From assembly GCA_025924495.1 (NCBI GenBank), contig JAICIG010000122.1:1-18455 (forward strand): a stretch of 18,455 bases of DNA. Direction: 5' to 3'. The DNA comes from Pirellulales bacterium. GTDB taxonomy: Bacteria; Planctomycetota; Planctomycetia; Pirellulales; JAICIG01. The notes beneath the pieces were generated by a model. That model saw only the letters and a program-made list of their open reading frames with translations, had not been told where the DNA came from and ran no database searches. Of the stretch, positions 9,078 to 17,373 are shown in pieces (within the stretch, counting starts at the first letter, position 1; each line of letters opens with the position of its first letter). Both the position numbers and the translations under genes were made by a program.

Positions 9078-11882
9078 TTACCGAGAGCCCCCAAAAATGC
9101 TGCCCGGATTCCATCGAGCGGGTTTTGCCGAAATGGTTTCCAAACGCCCAAGAATTAGCGGTTGGCTGGTGAAAGTCTGAAAACCGACATCGACGATCGC
9201 CCAGACGGCTACATAACTTCCTTGCCAGTCGTCTTCCGTGTGCAACAGCCGGCTGCCGCCCCCTTCCTCATAACTTTTGCGGTCTACCGGAACACGTACC
9301 AGCGTCTCAATTTGCCGCGGATCCAGCTCTGGCCGCGGGCGCGATCGGCAAACCGCCAGCAGACATTGATCGCTGAACCGCGGCTCGGGCCAATGCCAAC
9401 AGACTCGATACGTCATTGCCGCCCCCGGTTCCGGCATGATCGCCTTGCGTGCCAGCGGCTGTCCCAAACCCAGCTTTTGCGCCGGCAGAATCTCCGCCGC
9501 CATCCACGCTGCCAAGCGCTCGGCGTGGCCTGCAAACAGATCGCGATTGGCCCGGATGATGCGAGCGTCGAAGACTGACTGTAAATCATTCGGCGACTCG
9601 CTTTCCAGCACGGTCAGCAGGCGCCGGGTAGCTTTGACTTCGGCCATGGCGCCTTTGGCCGTTCTGGCCCATTCGCTCGGCAGCGGATAATGCCGCAGGC
9701 ACGACTCGTCGACCAGATCGACAATTCGGTGCTTGTCGTGCGCCGCAATGGCCTTTTTGAGCGCCTCTAACACGTGCTTGCGGCGCAACGCCGTCTTGTA
9801 TGCCGGTCGCCACGGCGCGGCGTCGCGGCAACCATCGAGTAATTCTTCATTCCAGGTGGACAGTAGTCGCGGATCGAGCTGCGGCGCCTGACTGGCCGGA
9901 TATTCCTCCGGCAACTGCCTTAGAATGTGCAATACCGGCGCACGTTCGACCGCTTGCAGAATGCGAGCGCGACTCGCGGCCGGCACAAGCGATTCGCCGT
10001 TCAGCTTTTCTAACCGCTCCCATACAGCGGCGATGGCCAGGTCCGATGCCGGCTCAGCGAGCGCCTCTTGCAGCTTTTCGAGCAGTTTCAATCGTTCTTG
10101 CGCCGCGCGTACGCGCGGTTTCAAATCGTATTCGTAATCGGCCGGCAAGACTCCGGCCGCACCCCTTAACTCGTCCTCGCTGTCGACCGTGGGCGCCGCC
10201 GCCGCTGTTTCCGCCAGACTTCGCAAGACGTCGAGCCGTTGCTTCGCCGCAAGCACACGCGGGCGCTCGCGATCGGCCGTAGCCCAGCCGGCGAACAACG
10301 ACTCGTGCCAGGATTGCACCAACCGTTCATCGACGATTTGGCTCGGCTGGGCGATCGTCTTCAGAAATGCCGACCAGGCGCGATGCCGCTTGAGCAGCTT
10401 CTCGATTTTCGGCCGTTGCGGCTCGGCCTCCGGATGCCCGCCCAGGCTGATCAGCTTGTTCCATGCCAACGACAGTGCGCCGACGTCGCAGCCAGGTTGC
10501 CTGATCAAGGTGAGCAGCGTATCGCAGGCCTGGTTTTTTTCTCGCCAGGCGCGGACTTCCGCCTCAATCGCAGCGGCGCTTTTGCGCGCGGCCAACAACG
10601 TTTGATGCTTATCCCAAATCTCGACCAGTTGCCGCCACGCTTGTTTGCTTCGAGCCTCTTGCAACTGTTTCAGCAATGGCAGGACCTGCGCCGCCTTTTG
10701 GGCGACCGCCGCCGCCGGCTGGGCTTTGGGATAGTCCGCAAATAACTGTGGCTGATAGAGCCGCTGCATGGCCGCCTCGTCGCCTGCTTCGACAGCGCGC
10801 TCGAGTTCGCTTAGTTGCTTGACGCGCTGTTGCGCCTCTCGGAGCCGCGGTTGCAATGCAGCCGGCGCATCGGCTACTCCCTTCTTCGCGCGCGCGAGCA
10901 TATCCAGCGCTGCGTCGAAATCTTTTGCAGCTAGGACTTTGTCGACGCTGGAAAACGAGAACAGCAGGTCCTCCAGCCGAGGAACCTGGTCCAGACGCAC
11001 TTGCCGCAACTCAACCAGTTGTTGACACAATCTTCCGACTTCAGGATCGGGCGATCGTTTGAGCGTCGCCATCAGGGGCGAGCGACTGGGCTCGTCGAGA
11101 TCTTCACGGCGAAATAGCAGCTTGTCGTACTGCGGCTCCTCGATGTAAGCGTTCCAAAGCTCGGGCGAAGCTGCGAGCGCTTTCAGGGCAGCGAGGATGA
11201 ATAGCGCTGAATAATGGTCCAACTCCAGCGAAAGCGGCGTATCATGGTCGCGCGCCGGATGCTGATACGGGTCAACTCCGATCTCGAGATTCTTGCGGCC
11301 GACCAGCGCCGGCACGCACATGCAATCGTAATCGACCAGCTTCAATTCGCCGCGGTCGGCGACCATCACGTTGGCATGCTGCAGATCGCCATGGGCGACT
11401 CGTGCGGCGGAAAGTTGACTTATCAATTCAATCCAGCGCTCGGCTGCCTGAGAAAGCGCTCGCGTGTTCTTGTCGAGGCATTGGCGGCGGACCCATTTGA
11501 ACAAGGTCTCGCCGGGCACCCACTCCATCGTGACGAGAGGATAAAACTTGCCGTCGCTGGCCGAACGAATGCCATCGTCGGCATACGTAAATCCCACGAG
11601 AGGCGCCACCTTGCGGCTCTTCAGATACTCGGAGATTGCCTGATAGCGCTCGCGACGCTCAGCAGCGGCACTGGTAAAGACGCGAATTGCCAACGATCCG
11701 CGGCCATTGCCAAGCGTGCCCTGATACACGGTGGCGAATGCTCCGGACCAGGCGCGCGGTTGATTCAGCCGGTCCTTAGCAATGACGACCTGCTTCAGCT
11801 CGGCATCGCGAAAGGCGATGCGCGGGTTTTGCAGCACCGTGCTGAAGTGCGAAGCCAAAGGCCAGGTACGGGCAGCGGTCAT
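9078..11882 (-). CDS. Protein kinase-domain protein with long helical C-terminal region
   Basis: 934 residues from the ATG at 11882; an in-frame TTG at 11897 is possible. The kinase domain covers about residues 25-300: glycine-rich loop WSGAFATVY (45-53), catalytic loop HGDLQHAN (H164, D166, N171) replacing the usual HRD motif, and metal-binding D184 in VDYD instead of DFG. The beta-3 lysine that normally holds ATP is Arg67 (LAIRV); I recall this Arg being usual in kinases of vWA/PP2C clusters, so it need not mean loss of activity. Residues 310-815 are Ala/Leu/Arg/Glu-rich helices, perhaps a solenoid, and the last 115 residues look beta-rich (a YRVCWHWPEP start). No membrane span is seen. Likely cytoplasmic; the PP2C at the end of the cluster is the natural antagonist (inference). 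Confidence 0.87.
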   Translation of the reverse strand: MTAARTWPLASHFSTVLQNPRIAFRDAELKQVVIAKDRLNQPRAWSGAFATVYQGTLGNGRGSLAIRVFTSAAAERRERYQAISEYLKSRKVAPLVGFTYADDGIRSASDGKFYPLVTMEWVPGETLFKWVRRQCLDKNTRALSQAAERWIELISQLSAARVAHGDLQHANVMVADRGELKLVDYDCMCVPALVGRKNLEIGVDPYQHPARDHDTPLSLELDHYSALFILAALKALAASPELWNAYIEEPQYDKLLFRREDLDEPSRSPLMATLKRSPDPEVGRLCQQLVELRQVRLDQVPRLEDLLFSFSSVDKVLAAKDFDAALDMLARAKKGVADAPAALQPRLREAQQRVKQLSELERAVEAGDEAAMQRLYQPQLFADYPKAQPAAAVAQKAAQVLPLLKQLQEARSKQAWRQLVEIWDKHQTLLAARKSAAAIEAEVRAWREKNQACDTLLTLIRQPGCDVGALSLAWNKLISLGGHPEAEPQRPKIEKLLKRHRAWSAFLKTIAQPSQIVDERLVQSWHESLFAGWATADRERPRVLAAKQRLDVLRSLAETAAAAPTVDSEDELRGAAGVLPADYEYDLKPRVRAAQERLKLLEKLQEALAEPASDLAIAAVWERLEKLNGESLVPAASRARILQAVERAPVLHILRQLPEEYPASQAPQLDPRLLSTWNEELLDGCRDAAPWRPAYKTALRRKHVLEALKKAIAAHDKHRIVDLVDESCLRHYPLPSEWARTAKGAMAEVKATRRLLTVLESESPNDLQSVFDARIIRANRDLFAGHAERLAAWMAAEILPAQKLGLGQPLARKAIMPEPGAAMTYRVCWHWPEPRFSDQCLLAVCRSRPRPELDPRQIETLVRVPVDRKSYEEGGGSRLLHTEDDWQGSYVAVWAIVDVGFQTFTSQPLILGRLETISAKPARWNPGSIFGGSR

Positions 11883-11902
11883 GGAAACGCGTCTCAACCG
11901 TC

Positions 11903-14122
11903 CTATTTATTCAACACCGGATACCCGTTCATATGTAACAGCCACAAGAGCGGTTCAAGCAGGCCGACCGGCGCGATCGTGCGCCGGCTGAGGTCGCGTT
12001 CCCCCAGGCCGTCTAACCCGACGGGAGTGAGCGGAAAAAACATAAATCTGCCGCCGAACAAATCATCGATCTGCCGCTCGATTTGCCAACCTGGCCAGAC
12101 CGTATCGCGAAGTTGTGCCATCGCGCGTGAGCGCGCTTCGATACCGGTGATATTTAACCCCCAGCCAATGTCGCCCAAGTCACGGTAAAAATGGTCGATC
12201 ACGCCGCCGCCGCTCCGATCCGCATAAGGTTCGTCGGCCATCAGATCAATCTTTGATACGCACAATGCCACCGGAATGTGCACTTGCTTGCCTGCCCTTA
12301 GTCCCTTGATACGCCGCAAGTCTTCTCGGAATCCGGCCAGGGCTTGCGATTGCGTTTCACTTGGCTCCGTCGGGTCGAGAAAAAAGAAAAAACCATCGCC
12401 GTCCAAGGCTCGCTGCCGCTGCCTATCTTCAATCGTCTGACTGCGAATCACTTCGCCCGAGTAGTCGAAGATATTGACGAGTACGTTCGAGGCGCCGAAG
12501 CGGTCGCGATCCAGGAAATTAAAGACCAGGGGATGCGGAATTCGCCCCACTTGGGTGGCCATCGGTCCTATCTTCTTGTTCAGAATCTCATCTACCACCA
12601 GATCGAATTCATCGGAGCTGGCGGAGCGGATCCGCTCGAACTGCACGACGTCTGGATAGTTGCCTCGGTTCAGCTCACGGTACACCATCGCCAGCCAGTG
12701 CGTTTTGCCGGCCTGCGGAATGCCCAGCGTGGGAAAGCACAGCTTGGCGAGTTCGCGGTACATCGACATGAACGTGAACTCGCACTCTTCGTAGGGCTGC
12801 TGCGAGATCACGTTTTTGCATTGCACCATATCCAGCGAAACATGCCCGCTCGGGGCGGCTCCGACCAGCCCGGGATTTGTTACCGGCTCGAAAGTGCCTT
12901 CGCCAAGGCAGAGCGGGCAGGTGTTGCGAGTCTTTTCCAGCCGCCGCTTTACGCCACGGTGAAACAGCGCGCCACCCCCGGCGGCCAGCCCCAGCAGCCC
13001 TAGGCCCAACCCGCCGCGAATCCATTGCTTGCGGCGCAAATAGCCGTTGCGCTCCTCCGCATTCGCGGCGACGTCGCTGCGCAGGGCTTCGAACGTTTTG
13101 ATATCGGTTTCGAGTTGCTTTGCAGCGCCTGCCTCGACAGCCAGGTTGATCAGCAGCGATTCCAACGCCTGACGAGATTGACGCCATTGGTCCAGAAGCG
13201 CCGACTTTGTCGACTGCTCCGCCTGTCGCTGCTGCCAGTTGGCCACAACGCGTTCGTATTCGCCGTCGACCGAAGCTTGCTGACGCTCTAGTTCAGTCCT
13301 CCCGGCGGCGGCCTCGCGATTCAGATCCAGCAACTGCGCGCGGGTGTTTTCTTCCTCTCCCGAACCAGCCTGCAACAGCCAGTGATAGACGCGATCGCCA
13401 AACAGGAATGTCGTGAGGGTAATGAGCGCCATCCCAAGTGCGACGGCGTTGAGGACTTTCGCGAGCCCCATCGCTCGCGCACGCCCCCCATTGAGACGGC
13501 GACGAACCTCGTGGCGGCGATCATGGGCCGCAGCCAACACCAGGCTGAGGATGGCGATCAGACCGCACAGCCAAAACCAACGATTGTCGACGCTGAGCAA
13601 CGATGCCAACTGGCCTGCAATCAGCCGATTGGCTTTGACCTCAAACAATTCCAGGCGTTCCAGGTACTCGGCAGCCCTGACGTTACGCCAGCGATCCACA
13701 AGCGTTTTGCTCCGAACGGATGATTCCTGGACGGCCGCGTCCAACGCCGCCAGGGCTGGCTGGTTATTCTCCTCGAGCAGGGCGGACAGCGTTTGCCGGC
13801 TCGCTGGATCCAAGCCAACAAGGTGATGGAGAATATTATCGCCGCCAGGGCCTGACGCCCTCGTGAGATGCTCAATTTCGCCCTTGCGGAAGGCTTGCCG
13901 AGCTTCAAGTTCCAGCGAAGCAACGACATCGTCGACATACTGCCGGGCCAGCTCGCCGGCCTCCGTCAGTTTGTGGGAAGGAATTCCAGAGGCGGGGCTG
14001 TCTTCCGCCCTGAGTGGGGAGGGCAAGTTCCAGAACAGGGGCCCAAGCCATGCCAACTGCAACGCTATATGACAAAGGTTCGGCGCGCTGCTACCCCTTG
14101 AGTGCATCGGTTCCAACGGCAT
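11903..14122 (-). CDS. Multi-pass membrane protein with zinc-knuckle-like region and C-terminal GTPase domain
   Basis: First gene of the cluster. Residue numbers here count from a TTG at 14176, but that codon lies inside the predicted promoter, so I start at the ATG at 14122 (residue 19); ATG 14107 (residue 24) is equally possible. A signal peptide (about 33-57, ending PLRA/ED) leads to a helical extracytoplasmic domain (58-198), TM1 (200-217), an Arg-rich cytoplasmic loop, TM2 (241-260), an extracytoplasmic coiled coil (275-383) and TM3 (387-405). The cytoplasmic part has Cys420, 423, 453 and 465 (zinc knuckle-like), then a P-loop GTPase: Walker A GIPQAGKT (485-492), DYSG (571-574) and the base-specificity motif SKID (641-644). 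It resembles the double-GTPase families linked to GAP1 proteins. Likely a receptor that switches GTPase state (inference). Confidence 0.85.
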   Translation of the reverse strand: MPLEPMHSRGSSAPNLCHIALQLAWLGPLFWNLPSPLRAEDSPASGIPSHKLTEAGELARQYVDDVVASLELEARQAFRKGEIEHLTRASGPGGDNILHHLVGLDPASRQTLSALLEENNQPALAALDAAVQESSVRSKTLVDRWRNVRAAEYLERLELFEVKANRLIAGQLASLLSVDNRWFWLCGLIAILSLVLAAAHDRRHEVRRRLNGGRARAMGLAKVLNAVALGMALITLTTFLFGDRVYHWLLQAGSGEEENTRAQLLDLNREAAAGRTELERQQASVDGEYERVVANWQQRQAEQSTKSALLDQWRQSRQALESLLINLAVEAGAAKQLETDIKTFEALRSDVAANAEERNGYLRRKQWIRGGLGLGLLGLAAGGGALFHRGVKRRLEKTRNTCPLCLGEGTFEPVTNPGLVGAAPSGHVSLDMVQCKNVISQQPYEECEFTFMSMYRELAKLCFPTLGIPQAGKTHWLAMVYRELNRGNYPDVVQFERIRSASSDEFDLVVDEILNKKIGPMATQVGRIPHPLVFNFLDRDRFGASNVLVNIFDYSGEVIRSQTIEDRQRQRALDGDGFFFFLDPTEPSETQSQALAGFREDLRRIKGLRAGKQVHIPVALCVSKIDLMADEPYADRSGGGVIDHFYRDLGDIGWGLNITGIEARSRAMAQLRDTVWPGWQIERQIDDLFGGRFMFFPLTPVGLDGLGERDLSRRTIAPVGLLEPLLWLLHMNGYPVLNK

Positions 14123-14160
14123 GGGAAGTTCCGGAAGTGAGACGTTCGCGCACTCCTTGC

Positions 14161-14189
14161 ACAATACTCGTCCCAAGTCGGCATGTCAA
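14161..14189 (-). promoter_or_regulatory. Sigma70-like promoter of the seven-gene cluster
   Basis: On the minus strand: -35 TTGACA (14189-14184, perfect), exactly 17 bp of spacer, and -10 TATTGT (14166-14161, 4 of 6). The predicted start of transcription is near 14154, leaving a leader of 30-50 nt before the ATG candidates at 14122 and 14107. Its position rules against the upstream TTG start. Matching strings occur by chance, but the location directly before the first gene supports it. Confidence 0.6.
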
Positions 14190-14196
14190 AACGCCG

Positions 14197-14206
14197 TAAG
14201 CGCTTA
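14197..14206. promoter_or_regulatory. Palindromic operator candidate upstream of cluster promoter
   Basis: The perfect 10-bp palindrome TAAGCGCTTA lies 7 bp upstream of the -35 box, centred near -47 relative to the predicted start. This placement would suit an activator. No regulator is known for it. Confidence 0.3.
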
Positions 14207-14451
14207 GGGAATTTCGCCCGTTTATAACTATTGTGCCTCGCAGCTGGCCCTATTTTTCTTTCCCGCGCCGATCTCGGCGCCGTCCGAGCACTTCCCCGCC
14301 GGTCGCCTGCACGGCTAATCTCCTAAGAGCGAAGGCGCGAACCGGATCACCGCTTGGGGAAAACAGCGAACATTCCGCCGTCATCGACGAAAAAAGGACA
14401 GACGCTTCGAGAACCGCCCCATGGCCATGCCGCGTGCAGAAAACCGGCCTT
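14207..14451. other. Intergenic region between receiver gene and cluster promoter
   Basis: About 245 bp with no convincing gene. It holds a 6-bp GC-rich hairpin at 14265-14280 (GCGCCG / CGGCGC, loop ATCT) without a T-run on either strand, and a weak 4-bp stem (CCGG / CCGG) followed by TTTT just after the receiver gene's stop codon on the minus strand, which could be a poor terminator. Read-through from the receiver gene into the cluster is therefore possible. Confidence 0.4.
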
Positions 14452-14820
14452 TTAACCGGCAACCTGAGCCAATAAGCCGACGACGTCGTTTCGGTGTGCG
14501 GGCTTGGCCAGATGGTAGTCGATGCCAGCCTCTTGCGAGCGCTGCTTGTCGTCCTTGGTCTGGTATGCCGTCACGGCGATGATCCTCGTTTGGCTCAAGG
14601 ACGCGTCTTCACGCAACGATTCCGCCAGATCCCAACCGTTCATGTCCGGCAAGCCGATATCAAGCAGCACGACATCAGGTAAAAAGACCGGCGCCAGCTT
14701 CAACGCTTGAAAGCCCGTCCTACAGACGCGCGTGCTGTGGCCGGAAAGCTCAGACCATTTTGCCAGCATCTCGGCCGTGTCAGGGTGATCCTCCACCACA
14801 AGAACTTTCAGCGGGCGCAT
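14452..14820 (-). CDS. Stand-alone CheY-like response regulator receiver
   Basis: 122 residues, a single REC domain with no output domain. The acidic pocket is E10-D11, the phospho-acceptor is D54 (LLDIGLPDMNGW), with T84 (AVTAY) and K106 (AKPAH) completing the set, so it should be phosphorylatable by a histidine kinase encoded elsewhere. I chose the ATG at 14820 because GGAGG lies 7 nt upstream; the in-frame ATG codons at 14838 and 14871 lie at or inside a terminator hairpin and would add 6 or 17 unconserved residues. It is oriented like the seven-gene cluster and lies about 260 bp before the cluster promoter; a functional link is possible but unproven. Confidence 0.93.
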   Translation of the reverse strand: MRPLKVLVVEDHPDTAEMLAKWSELSGHSTRVCRTGFQALKLAPVFLPDVVLLDIGLPDMNGWDLAESLREDASLSQTRIIAVTAYQTKDDKQRSQEAGIDYHLAKPAHRNDVVGLLAQVAG

Positions 14821-14838
14821 CAGCTTTCCTCCGGCCAT

Positions 14839-14880
14839 AAAAAAACCCTCGGCACAGTTGTTTGGCAACATTGCCGAGGG
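14839..14880 (-). terminator. Strong intrinsic terminator directly before the receiver gene's RBS
   Basis: On the minus strand the sequence forms a perfect 9-bp stem (CCCTCGGCA at 14880-14872 with TGCCGAGGG at 14854-14846), an inner 4-bp stem GTTG/CAAC and a TTTGG-type loop, followed at once by seven T residues (14845-14839). Only about 6 nt separate the T-run from the GGAGG of the receiver gene. It may end the Dabb gene's transcript, act as a leader attenuator, or both. Confidence 0.85.
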
Positions 14881-14885
14881 CTACT

Positions 14886-14936
14886 CCACTGGAAACTTTA
14901 ATAGCGATCCTGGGCCTAGTCAAGGCAATCCAGTGG
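14886..14936 (-). promoter_or_regulatory. Promoter-like site flanked by an inverted repeat, upstream of the receiver gene
   Basis: Minus strand: -35 TTGACT (14923-14918), 17-bp spacer, -10 TAAAGT (14900-14895, 4 of 6). Perfect 8-bp arms CCACTGGA / TCCAGTGG occupy 14886-14893 and 14929-14936, enclosing the promoter. Transcription would start near 14888, giving an RNA of about 50 nt if it stops at the terminator. The arms could be half-sites of a repressor. Confidence 0.45.
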
Positions 14937-15027
14937 GCGCGCAGCGAGCAGGCTAGGCGCCCCCCAAGACGCGGCGGTCAGCGCGCTAATTCAATGCAAA
15001 AGTTCGCTCGCACCGGCAACGTGGCGT

Positions 15028-15432
15028 TTACTTTTCACCCCAATAGTCAAAAACGATCGCTTTCTCGCGGCGGTCGCGCACCACTTTCACGTAATCATCG
15101 TGGGCGGGATGCTTCAAGTACTCGTCGCGCCCCTGCTCGTCGCGAAAAGTCACGACAAAGCAATGCGTAAATCCTTCGGATTTGTTCTCCGGACTGACAT
15201 TCACTCCGTGCTCGAAGCCGATCACGGAATCGATCTTTTTTGGCAGGGCCGCAAACGCGTCAATGACTTCCTGGACTTGCTGCTGGGTCGCTTCAGGTTT
15301 GAACTTGTACATCACAATATGTTTGAGCGCTTTGCCGCGCGACTCAGCCGCTGTCGAATGACTGTTTCTAGTGCTCATGAAACATGCTCCTACGATCAAA
15401 CAGGCAACGAAGGCCCCGACGAGAGTTCTCAT
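15028..15432 (-). CDS. Dabb-domain (stress-responsive A/B barrel) lipoprotein
   Basis: 134 residues from the ATG at 15432, which has AGGAG 6 nt upstream; a longer frame reaches 15726 but lacks such a signal and would bury the signal peptide. The N-terminus is a signal peptide with a lipobox-like VGAC ending at Cys17, so it is probably a lipoprotein. From residue 37 the sequence KHIVMYKFKP and a later FVVTFRDEQGRDEYLKHPAH segment are typical of the Dabb (alpha+beta barrel, about 100 residues) family; exported Dabb proteins are common in planctomycetes. The biochemical role of secreted members is not established. It is divergent from the Tat gene, with a 292-bp region between them in which I see no convincing promoter. 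Confidence 0.88.
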   Translation of the reverse strand: MRTLVGAFVACLIVGACFMSTRNSHSTAAESRGKALKHIVMYKFKPEATQQQVQEVIDAFAALPKKIDSVIGFEHGVNVSPENKSEGFTHCFVVTFRDEQGRDEYLKHPAHDDYVKVVRDRREKAIVFDYWGEK

Positions 15433-15724
15433 GGTTGTCTCCTGGTTTGCATGGATAAAGGCGCCATACGCAACCGGGCCATCCGCGAGTACGGCGTCTC
15501 GCTCACGACGCGCTAAATCGATCAGGACTCTTTTACCATAACGCCGCACGAAGCGAGCCAGGTCAACGGCAATCATTCGGCGGCCGCCGAGTTCAGATTC
15601 TGTACTTGGCATGTGGCTGAGACTAAATTGGCAGGGCGTTCGAACTGCGACGAAGCACGACGAAGCACAAAGTCTTCCAGCCCGCCATTCCTTCCTGCCT
15701 TCTTCGCCACACAAGGGACTCGAC

Positions 15725-17071
15725 ATGCCTCGCGATTCTGTCTGCCGCTCTCTATCCCGTCGCGGCTTTCTGGCTCAGACCGGATTGCTGGGCGCTTGTG
15801 CATTGACTATTTCAAGCCGGCATGCGCTTGCGGAAGAGACTCGCCAACGCCGGCCCAAGGTGGCGGTCATTTTCACCGAGTTCACGTACCGTTCGCATGC
15901 GCATGTGATCGTGGAAAACTTCTTACAGCCTTATCTGTTCTGCGGACGGAAGACCGACCCCGGCGTGGAAGTGGTCAGTTTCTACGGCGACCAGTTTCCC
16001 GAGAAGGACATGTCGCGCGACGTCGCCAGGCAATATCAGATTCCGATTTATTCTACGATCGCTGAGGCATTGTGCCTCGGCGGCGACAAGTTGGCCGTCG
16101 ACGCCGTGCTGTCAATCGGTGAACACGGCGACTATCCGGAGAATGAAAAAGGCCAGCAGGAATATCCGCGCAAGCGTTTCTTCGATGAGGCGGTGGCTGT
16201 GTTTGAACGCAGCGGCCGCGTGGCCCCGGTGTTCAACGACAAGCATCTCTCCTATCGCTGGGATTGGGCGAAGGAAATGTATGACACGGCCCAGCGGCTT
16301 AAAATTCCATTCATGGCCGGCAGTTCGGTCCCGCTCGCAGAGCGGCGGCCGCCGCTGGAACTGCCACCCGGCGCTAAAATTGTCGATGCCGTGTCCATCC
16401 ATGGCGGACCGCCCGAGCGCTATGGCTTTCATGCGATTGAAGTCTTGCAGTCGTTTGTCGAATTACGCGCGGGCGGAGAAACAGGCATCTCCAAAGTACA
16501 ATTCCTGGAAGGGGATGCTTTGTGGGAAGCTGCCGAGCAGGGGCTTTGGTCTCCTCGGCTGGCTGAGGCCGCTATGGCGGCTGAACTCGGTCCGGGCCAG
16601 CCGCCGCTGCGCGAAATGGTCGGTAAGCTCGGAGCAGCCGATTCTCTGCACGGCATTCTGGTGAATTACCGCGATGGTCTGCGCGGCATTGCCCTTGGAC
16701 TGGGGCACGATGGCGGCCGCTGGAATTTCGCCTGCCAACTAGCCGGCGAACAGCAGCCCCGCCCGACGAAACTCTACAACGGTCCTTGGGACAATCGCAA
16801 CTTGTTCAAGGCTCTCTCGCATGCGATTCAAGTATTCTTTCGCGAGCGCCGCGCGCCTTATCCTATTGAACGTACGCTCCTCGTCACCGGCGCCCTCGAC
16901 ACGGCCATGGATACGCGATTCCGCTCAGGCAAATCGATCGCCACCCCCCAACTTGAGTTCGCCTATCGGCCGACCGACTTCCGCGCTTTCCGCGAGGACG
17001 GCGCCAGTTGGAAGATCATCACCGACGCGACTCCTGAGCCTCGCGGAATCGCTCCGGTCGGGGTGGATTGA
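15725..17071 (+). CDS. Tat-exported protein of unknown function
   Basis: 448 residues from the ATG at 15725 (AAGGGA 6 nt upstream); a start at 15611 would put the export signal in the interior. The N-terminus is a classic twin-arginine signal, S11-R-R-G-F-L16, with a hydrophobic stretch and a likely cut after A36 (RHALA/EE), so the protein is folded in the cytoplasm and exported. The mature part begins with an alternating strand-helix pattern (PKVAVIFTEF; VDAVLSIGEHGDYP near residue 126) suggestive of a Rossmann-like fold, but no GxGxxG dinucleotide motif is seen. Similar Tat-exported proteins of unassigned function are, from memory, frequent in Planctomycetota, and some are annotated as Gfo/Idh/MocA-like. 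No enzyme activity can be assigned from the sequence. Confidence 0.85.
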   Translation: MPRDSVCRSLSRRGFLAQTGLLGACALTISSRHALAEETRQRRPKVAVIFTEFTYRSHAHVIVENFLQPYLFCGRKTDPGVEVVSFYGDQFPEKDMSRDVARQYQIPIYSTIAEALCLGGDKLAVDAVLSIGEHGDYPENEKGQQEYPRKRFFDEAVAVFERSGRVAPVFNDKHLSYRWDWAKEMYDTAQRLKIPFMAGSSVPLAERRPPLELPPGAKIVDAVSIHGGPPERYGFHAIEVLQSFVELRAGGETGISKVQFLEGDALWEAAEQGLWSPRLAEAAMAAELGPGQPPLREMVGKLGAADSLHGILVNYRDGLRGIALGLGHDGGRWNFACQLAGEQQPRPTKLYNGPWDNRNLFKALSHAIQVFFRERRAPYPIERTLLVTGALDTAMDTRFRSGKSIATPQLEFAYRPTDFRAFREDGASWKIITDATPEPRGIAPVGVD

Positions 17072-17373
17072 CATGGCGCCTTGCATGCAATTAATTGCCC
17101 GATAGCGGTCCATGCCATCGCGTCGTGCGCTCGCGCCGGGCCGCGGATCTAGGAATTCAGAGCCGCAAAGTAGCGCCGCAAAGGCCCGATCCTTGGGCAG
17201 GCTCGTTGGCGCCGACACCTCGTAACAATTCGCGCGCTTTCCCGCTGTACTTGAACAGTAAGGGACGCTGGCAAGCGAATAACTCCAAGGTTCGCCAACG
17301 GCCCTCTCGATGGCCAAATGTCTGCCAGCGAGCGTTTCCGTGCCGGTCGAAGCTTGAGATGGAGGACACGACG
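17072..17373. other. Intergenic region after the Tat gene
   Basis: About 300 bp. An open frame runs through most of it into the next gene, but the low-complexity Arg/Pro/Ser translation and a well-placed internal ribosome site argue against it being coding. It contains the perfect 12-bp palindrome GCAATTAATTGC at 17087-17098, 15 bp after the Tat stop codon, with no T-run. I see no convincing promoter or terminator. Confidence 0.4.

Noticed and set aside
11214..12188. 324-codon plus-strand frame
   Set aside because: Spans the junction of the kinase and GTPase genes in antisense, no motif, and contradicts the well-supported minus-strand genes.
14265..14280. GC-rich hairpin as a terminator
   Set aside because: No T-run follows on either strand.
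15433..15726. N-terminal extension of the Dabb gene
   Set aside because: AGGAG before the ATG at 15432 and the signal peptide right after it mark the real start.
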